The notes under the pieces are model-generated. The model saw only the letters and a program-made list of their open reading frames with translations. It made no database searches and was not told where the DNA came from. A DNA stretch of 5,131 nt from Candidatus Heimdallarchaeota archaeon (lineage in GTDB: Archaea; Asgardarchaeota; Heimdallarchaeia; JABLTI01): the NCBI GenBank assembly GCA_030667035.1, contig DAOUWQ010000161.1, positions 1-5,131 on the forward strand, written 5' to 3'. Made by a program: the position numbers and the translations under genes. Of the stretch, positions 1 through 4,848 are shown piece after piece; the first letter of the stretch is position 1; each line of letters starts with the position of its first letter.

Positions 1-77
1 CAACTAAAACACACACACCCCAACAACAAAAAAACAACCAATCCCATTTTTTGGAAAAAAATCATACTCCAACATAA

Positions 78-114
78 TTTTACACAATTTTTAATTATTT
101 TTAATCATTTTTTT
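78..114. other. Phased T-tracts, probable intrinsically curved DNA
   Basis: Four T-runs begin at 78, 88, 98 and 108, with lengths 4, 5, 5 and 7, so they repeat at exactly 10 bp, close to one helical turn. Phased A/T tracts of this kind are known to bend DNA. The block lies in the 192-base gene-free left end of the window, roughly 80-115 bases upstream of the ferredoxin start codon and upstream of its predicted TATA box. It may help promoter architecture or chromatin-protein binding. The spacing is seen directly; the function is inferred. I see no gene in 1-192 on either strand. Confidence 0.5.
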
Positions 115-130
115 AACAATTAATAGTGAG

Positions 131-147
131 CAAAAGAAAAATAAATA
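131..147 (+). promoter_or_regulatory. Putative archaeal promoter (BRE/TATA) of the ferredoxin gene
   Basis: An A-rich BRE-like stretch (about 132-139) precedes the TATA-like AATAAATA at 140-147. With archaeal spacing of about 25 bases, transcription would start near 168-172, giving a short leader of about 20 bases before the ATG at 193. No SD motif is visible in that leader. This is a pattern match only, and AT-rich sequence makes false matches easy. Confidence 0.4.
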
Positions 148-162
148 CCTTATCTGTCTATA

Positions 163-180
163 TCAAGAAACGTTTCCTGA
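163..180. promoter_or_regulatory. Operator-like dyad upstream of the ferredoxin
   Basis: TCAAGAAACGTTTCCTGA is an 18-bp inverted repeat in which 8 of 9 base pairs are complementary; only 166/177 fails. Its core GAAACGTTTC is a perfect 10-bp palindrome. It overlaps the predicted transcription start and ends 12 bases before the ATG, where a bound repressor would block initiation. A related dyad lies upstream of the parvulin gene at 762-780. Binding by a regulator is inferred. Confidence 0.4.
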
Positions 181-192
181 TCGGTTGTAAAA

Positions 193-393
193 ATGACTCA
201 AGTACCTCGTATTAACAGACATGAATGCTGCGGCTGTGGCCTCTGTACTTTAACTCTTCCAGAGGTTTTCCGGTTAATCCCTGAAGGCATCTCTGAAGTT
301 TTTGCACCAACTAATGCAAAACACAAAGAGATTCAGAAAGTAATTGATAACTGTCCAGTTAATTGTGTTCATTGGTTTAATGTTACCAACTAA
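193..393 (+). CDS. Single-cluster [4Fe-4S] ferredoxin
   Basis: A 66-residue small soluble electron carrier of the monocluster (Thermotoga/Pyrococcus-type) ferredoxin family, expected to shuttle low-potential electrons between cytoplasmic oxidoreductases. The N-terminal ligand motif C12-x2-C15-x2-C18 is followed by the usual P-E-V-F turn, and the distal ligand is C54 in N-C-P-V-N. These give the four cysteines needed for one cubane. In many relatives a further Cys four residues after the third ligand forms a disulfide rather than binding the cluster; here that position is L22. Two extra cysteines, C13 and C58, lie next to the ligand loops. Length matches the family. The ATG at 193 places the fold correctly, although no SD is visible, so the message may have a very short leader. 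The gene ends with tandem stops (TAATAA) and converges with the parvulin gene. Its redox partner cannot be told from the context. Confidence 0.9.
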   Translation: MTQVPRINRHECCGCGLCTLTLPEVFRLIPEGISEVFAPTNAKHKEIQKVIDNCPVNCVHWFNVTN

Positions 394-396
394 TAA

Positions 397-430
397 CGCA
401 ATTTTTTAAAAGAGAAAAAGAAGAAAAATG
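397..430. terminator. Bidirectional oligo-T/oligo-A termination region between convergent genes
   Basis: The 52-base gap between the convergent ferredoxin and parvulin genes carries a T6 run at about 402-407 for the plus-strand transcript. For the minus-strand transcript, A-runs across 407-428 read as U-rich tracts. Archaeal RNA polymerase terminates at such U-rich tracts without needing a stem-loop, and no convincing hairpin is present here. Confidence 0.5.
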
Positions 431-445
431 TCAAAAGACAAGATT

Positions 446-736
446 CTACCCGGTTCGTAAAATGATATGGTAACCAAACTTTGTTTTTACTAAATCCGAC
501 ATTTGACCTACTTCTAAAGCAAAAGCAGCTTTTTCGAATTCTTTAACCATTTGACCGCGACCAAAGGAACCGAGACTACCACCTTTTTTTGCAGAAGAAC
601 AAGTAGATTTGCTTTTAGCTAGTTTCTTGAAAAGATCTGCTTTTCTTCCTGCTGGAACTGATTTTAGCTGATTGAGTGTTTCTTGTGCTTGACCTTGCTT
701 TGGAATTAATATATGTGATGCTTTTATTTTACTCAT
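446..736 (-). CDS. Parvulin-type peptidyl-prolyl cis-trans isomerase (PpiC/Pin1 fold)
   Basis: A 96-residue single-domain parvulin that would catalyse cis-trans isomerisation of prolyl bonds in the cytoplasm; there is no signal peptide or membrane segment. The family signature runs the whole length: the A-S-H-I-L strand with catalytic-site H8, the active-site block S-T-C-S-S-A-K with C46, G-G-S-L-G-S-F-G-R-G-Q-M (about 52-63), the F-E-K-A-A-F-A-L helix (67-74), and the terminal F-G-Y-H-I-I-L-R-T-G with H90. Compared with eukaryotic Pin1 it has the same Cys-Ser-Ser-Ala-Lys block and a similar C-terminus. It lacks the WW domain and the basic loop that gives Pin1 its phospho-Ser/Thr preference, so phospho-specificity is unlikely. 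Size and sequence resemble the small parvulins of Thaumarchaeota (CsPinA, NmPin). I chose the ATG at 736 because AAGGTGA at 748-742 sits 5 bases upstream; a GTG at 745 overlaps that SD. Substrates are unknown. Confidence 0.92.
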   Translation of the reverse strand: MSKIKASHILIPKQGQAQETLNQLKSVPAGRKADLFKKLAKSKSTCSSAKKGGSLGSFGRGQMVKEFEKAAFALEVGQMSDLVKTKFGYHIILRTG

Positions 737-741
737 ATTAT

Positions 742-748
742 TCACCTT
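742..748 (-). promoter_or_regulatory. Shine-Dalgarno site deciding the parvulin start
   Basis: On the minus strand AAGGTGA lies 5 bases upstream of the ATG at 736. The alternative in-frame GTG at 745 lies inside this motif, which argues for the ATG. Confidence 0.7.
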
Positions 749-761
749 GTTTTATCTTATT

Positions 762-780
762 ACTGAGAATGTTTCCCAGT
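762..780. promoter_or_regulatory. Operator-like dyad upstream of the parvulin gene
   Basis: ACTGAGAATGTTTCCCAGT is a 19-bp inverted repeat with 7 of 8 arm pairs complementary around a 3-base centre; the 766/776 pair fails. It lies 13 bases upstream of the parvulin SD. It falls between a TATA-like sequence on the minus strand (about 783-792, TAAATTTTTT) and the start expected about 25 bases downstream of it. That position suits a repressor. In the direction of each gene, this dyad and the ferredoxin one share GAAAC-purine-TT-pyrimidine. Regulation is inferred. Confidence 0.4.
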
Positions 781-836
781 TAAAAAATTTAGTCTAATTT
801 TTGACACTTAATAATATGAAAAAAATCACTAATTCT

Positions 837-844
837 AAATATAT
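837..844 (+). promoter_or_regulatory. Putative TATA box of hypE
   Basis: AAATATAT lies about 65 bases upstream of the chosen hypE start, so transcription would begin around 865 with a leader of about 40 bases. It sits between two copies of AATTCTAAA (831-839 and 849-857). No strong SD precedes the ATG at 906. Position and composition fit an archaeal promoter, but the region is AT-rich throughout. Confidence 0.35.
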
Positions 845-905
845 GAACAATTCTAAACTCACTTATTAGAGCTAAAAAAAATATTTGGATATTTGTAGTC
901 TCGAG

Positions 906-1940
906 ATGAAGAAAATGTTACCAGAACATATTGATATTGCCCATGGTGCCGGCGGAACAAAAATGGATGAGCTTCTAGAACTAATTATGAAAAACATCTC
1001 ATTAAGAAAAGTTGGAGATGGAATAGGTCTTGATGAAAAGGATGATGGAGCAACAATTCGAATAGGAGACAAACGAATAGTTACATCCATCGATGGTCAT
1101 ACTGTTCATCCAATATTTTTCCCTGGTGGCGACCTTGGTCAGCTTGCAATAACGGGAACTGTAAATGATATTTGTGTTATGGGTGTAAAACCCATCGCTA
1201 TACTTTCAAGTTTAATTATTGAGGAAGGATTTGCAATTAAGGATTTACAGAAAATCGTTGACTCTATGGCTGAAACTGCAAAACAAACCAATGTTGCAAT
1301 TATCGCTGGAGATACGAAAGTAATGCCAAAAGGAACTTTGGATCAAATAGTGGTAATTACTTCGGGTATTGGTATTATAGAAAATGACGATTTAGATATT
1401 AGAGATTCAAATTTGAAACCGGGTGATAAAATAATCGTTTCTGGTACTGTTGGGGATCATGGAATTGCTCTGATGGCAGGCAGAGAAGGAATTTCATTTG
1501 AAACCGAATTGGTTTCTGATGTAGCATCCGTTCAAGATATTGTAGAAGCTGCGTTGCAAATCGGTGGAGTGGTTTCTATGAAAGATCCAACCCGAGGTGG
1601 ATTGGCTTCTGCATTAAATGAATTAGCACAAAAGTCAAAGATAAGCATCTGGGTAGAAGATGAAAAAATACCCATCAAACCTGCTGTAAATGCTGCAAGT
1701 GAAATGCTTGGATTAGAGCCTCTAGGTGTTACCTGTGAAGGAAGAGTAATCATCGGAGTCAAAGCAGAAAAAGCCGATGAGATTTTAGCAGCAATAAAGA
1801 AAGTACCACATGGAGAAGCTGCAGCAATAATTGGTGAAGTACGAGAAGAACGACCTGGCTATGTAATTTCGAAAACACTTGTGGGTGGCCATAGAATAAT
1901 TGAGAAACCGATTGGAGAACAGATACCACGTGTGTGTTAA
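906..1940 (+). CDS. hypE: HypE, [NiFe]-hydrogenase maturation (carbamoyl dehydratase)
   Basis: A 344-residue PurM/AIR-synthase-fold ATPase. HypE accepts a carbamoyl group from HypF on its C-terminal Cys and dehydrates it with ATP to a thiocyanate, which is passed to the HypC-HypD complex to make the Fe-CN ligands of [NiFe] hydrogenases. The sequence shows the H-G-A-G-G loop (13-17), D-D-G-A-T (46-50), the metal/nucleotide region around T-S-I-D-G-H (60-65) and G-T-V-N-D-I (84-89), G-T-V-G-D-H-G (180-186), D-P-T-R-G-G-L (227-233), and the diagnostic end P-R-V-C with C344 as last residue. That tail separates HypE from other PurM-like proteins (PurM, PurL, ThiL, SelD). Length is normal. I chose the ATG at 906; a TTG at 885 would add seven residues with no homology expected, and an ATG at 915 is also possible. 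No other hyp or hydrogenase gene lies in the window, so the rest of the machinery must be elsewhere. Confidence 0.95.
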   Translation: MKKMLPEHIDIAHGAGGTKMDELLELIMKNISLRKVGDGIGLDEKDDGATIRIGDKRIVTSIDGHTVHPIFFPGGDLGQLAITGTVNDICVMGVKPIAILSSLIIEEGFAIKDLQKIVDSMAETAKQTNVAIIAGDTKVMPKGTLDQIVVITSGIGIIENDDLDIRDSNLKPGDKIIVSGTVGDHGIALMAGREGISFETELVSDVASVQDIVEAALQIGGVVSMKDPTRGGLASALNELAQKSKISIWVEDEKIPIKPAVNAASEMLGLEPLGVTCEGRVIIGVKAEKADEILAAIKKVPHGEAAAIIGEVREERPGYVISKTLVGGHRIIEKPIGEQIPRVC

Positions 1941-1991
1941 TGAGAAGTTTATTAGGTAGGAATACAGATAACTATGTGAAGAACATAAAAA

Positions 1992-2004
1992 CTCTTTTTA
2001 AGAG
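1992..2004 (+). other. Short hairpin in the hypE to CBS-gene gap
   Basis: CTCTT (1992-1996) pairs with AAGAG (2000-2004) around a TTT loop. An outer pairing, TGTGAA at 1975-1980 with TTCACA at 2016-2021, could enclose it. It lies 51 bases after the hypE stop and could be a 3'-end structure of hypE or part of the next gene's upstream region. The stems are short and AT-rich, so chance is likely. Confidence 0.2.
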
Positions 2005-2071
2005 CTAAATTATTGTTCACACAGATTATGAGATTTTTAACATTCTCAGATGTTATAAAAACTAATCAATC

Positions 2072-2077
2072 GGAGGA
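2072..2077 (+). promoter_or_regulatory. Shine-Dalgarno site deciding a TTG start
   Basis: GGAGGA lies 9 bases before the TTG at 2087 and is the strongest ribosome-binding match in the window. It supports the non-ATG start over the downstream ATG at 2105, which would remove the first strand of CBS domain 1. Confidence 0.7.
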
Positions 2078-2086
2078 TTTGCCAAT

Positions 2087-2929
2087 TTGAAAGTCAAAGA
2101 TGTAATGAATACTGATCCAGTATGTGCTAAAGTTCCTGGTTCGAGAGATGACTTATTCGAATTAATTAGGGAACACGATTTAACCAGTTTTCCTGTCTTA
2201 AAAGAAGGAACAAAACAAGTTGTTGGTATAATTACCGAAACTGATATTGTAAGTAAACCATCAGAAACACAATTAGCACTTCTTATGACGAAGAATCCAA
2301 TGACAATTTCTCCAAAAGCAACAATACCAGATGTAATCAAAATTATGACTGAAAATAATTTCAGACAAATGCCAGTTGTAAATTCCAAGGGTTTTATTGG
2401 AATGATTACTATTGGAGATATTATTTCCAAAGTAATTGCTATAACATCTTCCGAAAAAACAATTGAAGAATACATGTCTAATACTGCATTAAGTATCTGG
2501 CAAGAAACTCCATTAGCTGTTGCCAAAAAAACGATGAGCTATGCTGGAGCAGAATCAGCACTAGTTTTCGATGATAATGCAGCAATGGCTGGTATAATCA
2601 CTGTAGTTGATTTTGTTAAATTCTTTGAAGCTATAAGCAGTGAAAAAAGAAGTGATAATACTGCTGGTGAAGGAAAAGAAGGAAGTTGGGATGCTGTTTC
2701 AACTACTATTATCCACACTAAGGATTTGACCTTACCAAAAGTACCACTTAAAGAAATCATGACCAAAGAAGTTGTATCCACCTTTAGTAAAGCTACTCTC
2801 AGTGATGTAGCAAAGAAGATGAGACGAATGGGCCTATATCAAATGCCTGTAGTCAATTCAAAAGGAGATATCATTGGTATGATTCGTGATTTTGATTTAT
2901 TGAAAGCTTATGCCGGAAAGGATGATTAA
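2087..2929 (+). CDS. Four-CBS-domain protein
   Basis: A 280-residue soluble protein built almost wholly of four CBS motifs at about 2-57, 63-118, 126-181 and 219-277, forming two Bateman modules. CBS pairs typically bind adenosine derivatives (AMP, ATP, SAM and others) and sense energy or metabolite state; stand-alone versions usually act on a partner protein. Each motif ends with the family signature, G-I-I-T-E-T-D (47-53), G-M-I-T-I-G-D (105-111), G-I-I-T-V-V-D (169-175) and G-M-I-R-D-F-D (264-270). The usual ribose-phosphate-contacting Thr/Ser of the last motif is replaced by R267. CBS2 and CBS4 share Q-M-P-V-V-N-S-K-G, a sign of internal duplication. A charged linker of about 37 residues (182-218) separates CBS3 from CBS4. 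There is no fused catalytic, DNA-binding or membrane domain. Translation starts at TTG behind a good SD. The neighbours hypE and Alba give no clear clue to its partner. Confidence 0.9.
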   Translation: MKVKDVMNTDPVCAKVPGSRDDLFELIREHDLTSFPVLKEGTKQVVGIITETDIVSKPSETQLALLMTKNPMTISPKATIPDVIKIMTENNFRQMPVVNSKGFIGMITIGDIISKVIAITSSEKTIEEYMSNTALSIWQETPLAVAKKTMSYAGAESALVFDDNAAMAGIITVVDFVKFFEAISSEKRSDNTAGEGKEGSWDAVSTTIIHTKDLTLPKVPLKEIMTKEVVSTFSKATLSDVAKKMRRMGLYQMPVVNSKGDIIGMIRDFDLLKAYAGKDD

Positions 2930-2938
2930 GAGTACATT

Positions 2939-2975
2939 CATCCCCTTTTTCCTTGCATTTTGCTTCATTTTCTCC
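2939..2975 (+). terminator. Pyrimidine/T-rich termination tract after the CBS gene
   Basis: From about ten bases after the CBS-gene stop, the plus strand is nearly all T and C, with runs of T5, T4 and T4 and no visible stem-loop. This is the expected form of an archaeal intrinsic terminator, and it precedes a separate promoter for Alba. Confidence 0.5.
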
Positions 2976-2993
2976 CAATATCATCTAAACTAA

Positions 2994-3010
2994 CAGAAAA
3001 AGATATATTT
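2994..3010 (+). promoter_or_regulatory. Archaeal BRE/TATA promoter of the Alba gene
   Basis: CAGAAAAAG (2994-3002) resembles a BRE and runs directly into ATATATTT (3003-3010), the best TATA box in the window. Expected initiation is about 25 bases on, near 3030-3034, leaving a leader of about 37 bases that contains the SD AGGTGA at 3057-3062. Confidence 0.6.
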
Positions 3011-3056
3011 TCATAAGATGGTTGAAAGACAATCACATATAACACATCGACTACTT

Positions 3057-3062
3057 AGGTGA
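3057..3062 (+). promoter_or_regulatory. Shine-Dalgarno site of the Alba gene
   Basis: AGGTGA lies 7 bases before the ATG at 3070, the standard distance, and supports that start. Confidence 0.65.
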
Positions 3063-3069
3063 TTCTACA

Positions 3070-3363
3070 ATGTCAAAATCCAAAGCATCCGAGCCCAGTG
3101 TTGTATTCATTGGCTCTAAATCCGTTATGTCCTACGTTCTAGCTTGTATCACACAACTGAATGAAGGTAACAATGATCTAATTTTGAAAGCAAGAGGGCG
3201 AGCTATTAGTCGTGCTGTTGATACTGCCGAAATTATTCGCAATCGATTTGTAACAGATGCTCAAATAAAGAATATCGTAATTAGCACTGAGAAAATTGAA
3301 CGTAGCGAAGGTGGAACAGCTAATGTCTCAGCAATTGAGATCACTATTAGCAAAAAGAAATAA
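3070..3363 (+). CDS. albA: Alba (Sac10b family) DNA/RNA-binding chromatin protein
   Basis: A 97-residue archaeal chromatin protein that coats DNA as dimers and also binds RNA. It aligns without gaps to Sulfolobus Sso10b from about residue 11 to 61: V-V-F-I-G-S-K-S-V-M-S-Y-V-L-A (11-25), then K-A-R-G-R-A-I-S-R-A-V-D-T (40-52) and I-I-R-N-R-F (55-60). K17, R42, R44 and N58-R59 of the nucleic-acid surface are kept, as is F60, which mediates dimer-dimer stacking in Alba1. The position equivalent to K16, the lysine acetylated and deacetylated in Sulfolobus, is S16. The C-terminus V-S-A-I-E-I-T-I-S-K-K-K is typical. It has its own promoter, SD and downstream terminator, as expected for an abundant, separately controlled protein. 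Length and start are normal. Confidence 0.97.
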   Translation: MSKSKASEPSVVFIGSKSVMSYVLACITQLNEGNNDLILKARGRAISRAVDTAEIIRNRFVTDAQIKNIVISTEKIERSEGGTANVSAIEITISKKK

Positions 3364-3380
3364 ACTTTTTCCCCAAATTG

Positions 3381-3424
3381 CACGGTTGACTAAACAGCAA
3401 TCGACCGTGATTAATCCTTTTTCT
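3381..3424 (+). terminator. Hairpin plus T-tract terminator after the Alba gene
   Basis: CACGGTTGA (3381-3389) pairs with TCGACCGTG (3401-3409) over nine positions, one of them a G-U wobble, with an 11-base loop. A T-rich run (about 3416-3424, continuing pyrimidine-rich to 3440) follows. This is the strongest stem-loop seen in the window and lies in the 70-base gap between convergent genes. The stem can also form in the opposite transcript, but no U-tract follows it on that side. Confidence 0.6.
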
Positions 3425-3433
3425 TTCCTTTCT

Positions 3434-4705
3434 CTATTTTACTAAATCATCTATTCTGCCAAATAGTAATGGAACAACTAATTCATTTCTACTTAAAGAC
3501 CCATGAGTTGCGTTCAAACCCAAATGGAATATCGGATCATAATTACCTGAATGGCCAAAGAATATTGCTGCATTTTTACCCAACACTACCTGAACATCAC
3601 CGATGCGGTCTATTACTTTTGAAGAATTTGCGCCTTTGCCCATAAAGTTGGGATACTGATCAGGAGTAAGTATAACACCACTATCACCAATTTTCTCCTT
3701 AAACCATTGAACAACCTCTTCGTGTTTTCCAGTTCGAGAAAACAAATGAGTTACTCGTCCACTCTTTCCTCTAGCTTCCAGTATATTTTTCAAATATTCC
3801 TCTTCTTCAATAGTGACCACTATTTTCTTATCCGAGGTTAAAATTTCTTGACCATGATCTGCTGTAATGAAAATGACCGTTTCTGAAGCAATTTTTGAAT
3901 CTAATCTTTTCAGGAATTTAAATAATAGTTCTTCAATGCTTCTAATTTCATCTTCTAATGCTTGACTTTCAGGGGTATATCTATGAGAAATGCTATCAAT
4001 TGAACCAATATAGATTTTTAGAAGTAGTGGATGATCTGTCGGTGTTTCCAAAATCCTTTGAGCTGCAGCAAAACAATCAACGTGACTGGAGTAACCAATA
4101 GAGTGAGGGTGTTCGTGCAATAAATGTGATAAACCAGAATTTGCAATGTGATCTTCTATCAAGTCTATACTAATAATTGGGTTATCTTCATTTAGAAGGA
4201 AATCTTCCCAAAGAAAACTTTTAACCTTCACACCAGCTGTAGTGAGATCACCAAAACGAGTATCTTTTGTTCTTAATGTTAAAGTATCAACAATATTGCC
4301 AATCTCATTAAAGCGTATTTTTTGACCTACAATACCATGTTTAATTGGCATCGAACCTTGATGAATTGTAACCATACAAGCGCTAGTGATCGTTGGAAAA
4401 ACAGAAGAAATAGCAACACCATTTCTTTTAAAACAATCCTTAAGTAATAAGGAATAACGCATAAAGTGCTCAAAACCCAAAGCATCTAAAACAAGAACAA
4501 TAGCCTTAGAAATTTTCGATTTCTTAATAATTTTCCAGCCTTCTTTTTGTTCCAAATATGTATTCAGAATTTTACTTTTTGCAAAATCCATTCCCAATAT
4601 GGACAAAGCGGTGGGGACGACTTTGGAAATGTTCAAATCTAAATCAGGATAATAGAGATCATCTCTATCGGGCAATGGTTTCAAAGGGAAAGCTGTTTCA
4701 TCCAA
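3434..4705 (-). CDS. Type I phosphodiesterase / nucleotide pyrophosphatase family protein (alkaline phosphatase superfamily)
   Basis: A 423-residue metal-dependent hydrolase of phosphate mono- or diesters, presumably with two metal ions (usually zinc). The superfamily ligands appear in order: D74 in V-L-V-L-D-A-L-G, the nucleophile T107 in F-P-T-I-T-S-A, the H-G-I-V-G segment (123-127), D237 and H241 in G-S-I-D-S-I-S-H, D283-H284 in I-T-A-D-H-G-Q, and H401 in N-A-T-H-G-S. All expected ligands are present, so it should be active. There is no signal peptide or membrane segment, so it is probably cytoplasmic, unlike secreted NPPs. Substrate is not predictable; nucleotide or phospholipid-type esters, or phosphonoacetate-hydrolase-like chemistry, are all possible. 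The frame opens with TTG at 4705 directly after an in-frame TAG, and the next in-frame ATG (residue 39) would remove a plausible N-terminal segment. No good SD is seen, so the exact start is the weak point. It is divergent from the peptidase gene. Confidence 0.85.
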   Translation of the reverse strand: MDETAFPLKPLPDRDDLYYPDLDLNISKVVPTALSILGMDFAKSKILNTYLEQKEGWKIIKKSKISKAIVLVLDALGFEHFMRYSLLLKDCFKRNGVAISSVFPTITSACMVTIHQGSMPIKHGIVGQKIRFNEIGNIVDTLTLRTKDTRFGDLTTAGVKVKSFLWEDFLLNEDNPIISIDLIEDHIANSGLSHLLHEHPHSIGYSSHVDCFAAAQRILETPTDHPLLLKIYIGSIDSISHRYTPESQALEDEIRSIEELLFKFLKRLDSKIASETVIFITADHGQEILTSDKKIVVTIEEEEYLKNILEARGKSGRVTHLFSRTGKHEEVVQWFKEKIGDSGVILTPDQYPNFMGKGANSSKVIDRIGDVQVVLGKNAAIFFGHSGNYDPIFHLGLNATHGSLSRNELVVPLLFGRIDDLVK

Positions 4706-4743
4706 CTATTACACTCTCTTTTTCTATCAGTTTTTTTACACCT

Positions 4744-4770
4744 AGTAGATAGACTAGTTCTAGCACTACT
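4744..4770. promoter_or_regulatory. Imperfect dyad with clustered CTAG sites in a divergent promoter region
   Basis: AGTAG (4744-4748) and CTACT (4766-4770) form inverted arms around a 17-base spacer that contains the palindrome ACTAGT (4753-4758). Three CTAG tetramers (4742, 4754 and 4760) fall within 22 bases. The block lies just downstream of a TATA-like stretch for the phosphodiesterase gene on the minus strand (about 4772-4781). It could be an operator, but the arms are short. Confidence 0.25.
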
Positions 4771-4806
4771 ATAATTTAAAATCTATTAATACTTGTGGAG
4801 AATTTT

Positions 4807-4824
4807 GTAAAAAAGGTTTAATAC
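4807..4824 (+). promoter_or_regulatory. Putative promoter of the peptidase gene (leaderless or short-leader)
   Basis: An A-rich BRE-like run (4809-4816) precedes TTTAATAC (4817-4824). The centre of this box is about 29 bases from the ATG at 4849, and no SD lies before that ATG. Both facts suit a leaderless or nearly leaderless archaeal transcript. Confidence 0.45.
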
Positions 4825-4848
4825 AGAGCAAATAACAGTATATTCGTA

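Noticed and set aside
46..62. T6-GG-A7 inverted repeat as a hairpin
   Set aside because: All pairs are A-T and the loop would be too small; more likely simple AT-rich sequence.
737..745. GTG at 745 as parvulin start
   Set aside because: It overlaps the SD AAGGTGA, and the ATG at 736 has ideal spacing to that SD.
885..905. TTG at 885 as hypE start
   Set aside because: It adds seven residues beyond the usual HypE N-terminus and has no SD; the ATG at 906 is preferred.
2062..2526. Minus-strand open frame opposite the CBS gene
   Set aside because: It overlaps a strongly conserved four-CBS coding sequence, has no recognisable domain, and its hydrophobic runs are the antisense reading of CBS strands.
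4699..4701. Minus-strand ATG at 4701 as phosphodiesterase start
   Set aside because: It is out of frame with the conserved catalytic domain.
4558..4752. Plus-strand open frame overlapping the phosphodiesterase 5' end
   Set aside because: It lies opposite a well-supported gene and shows no motif or ribosome site.
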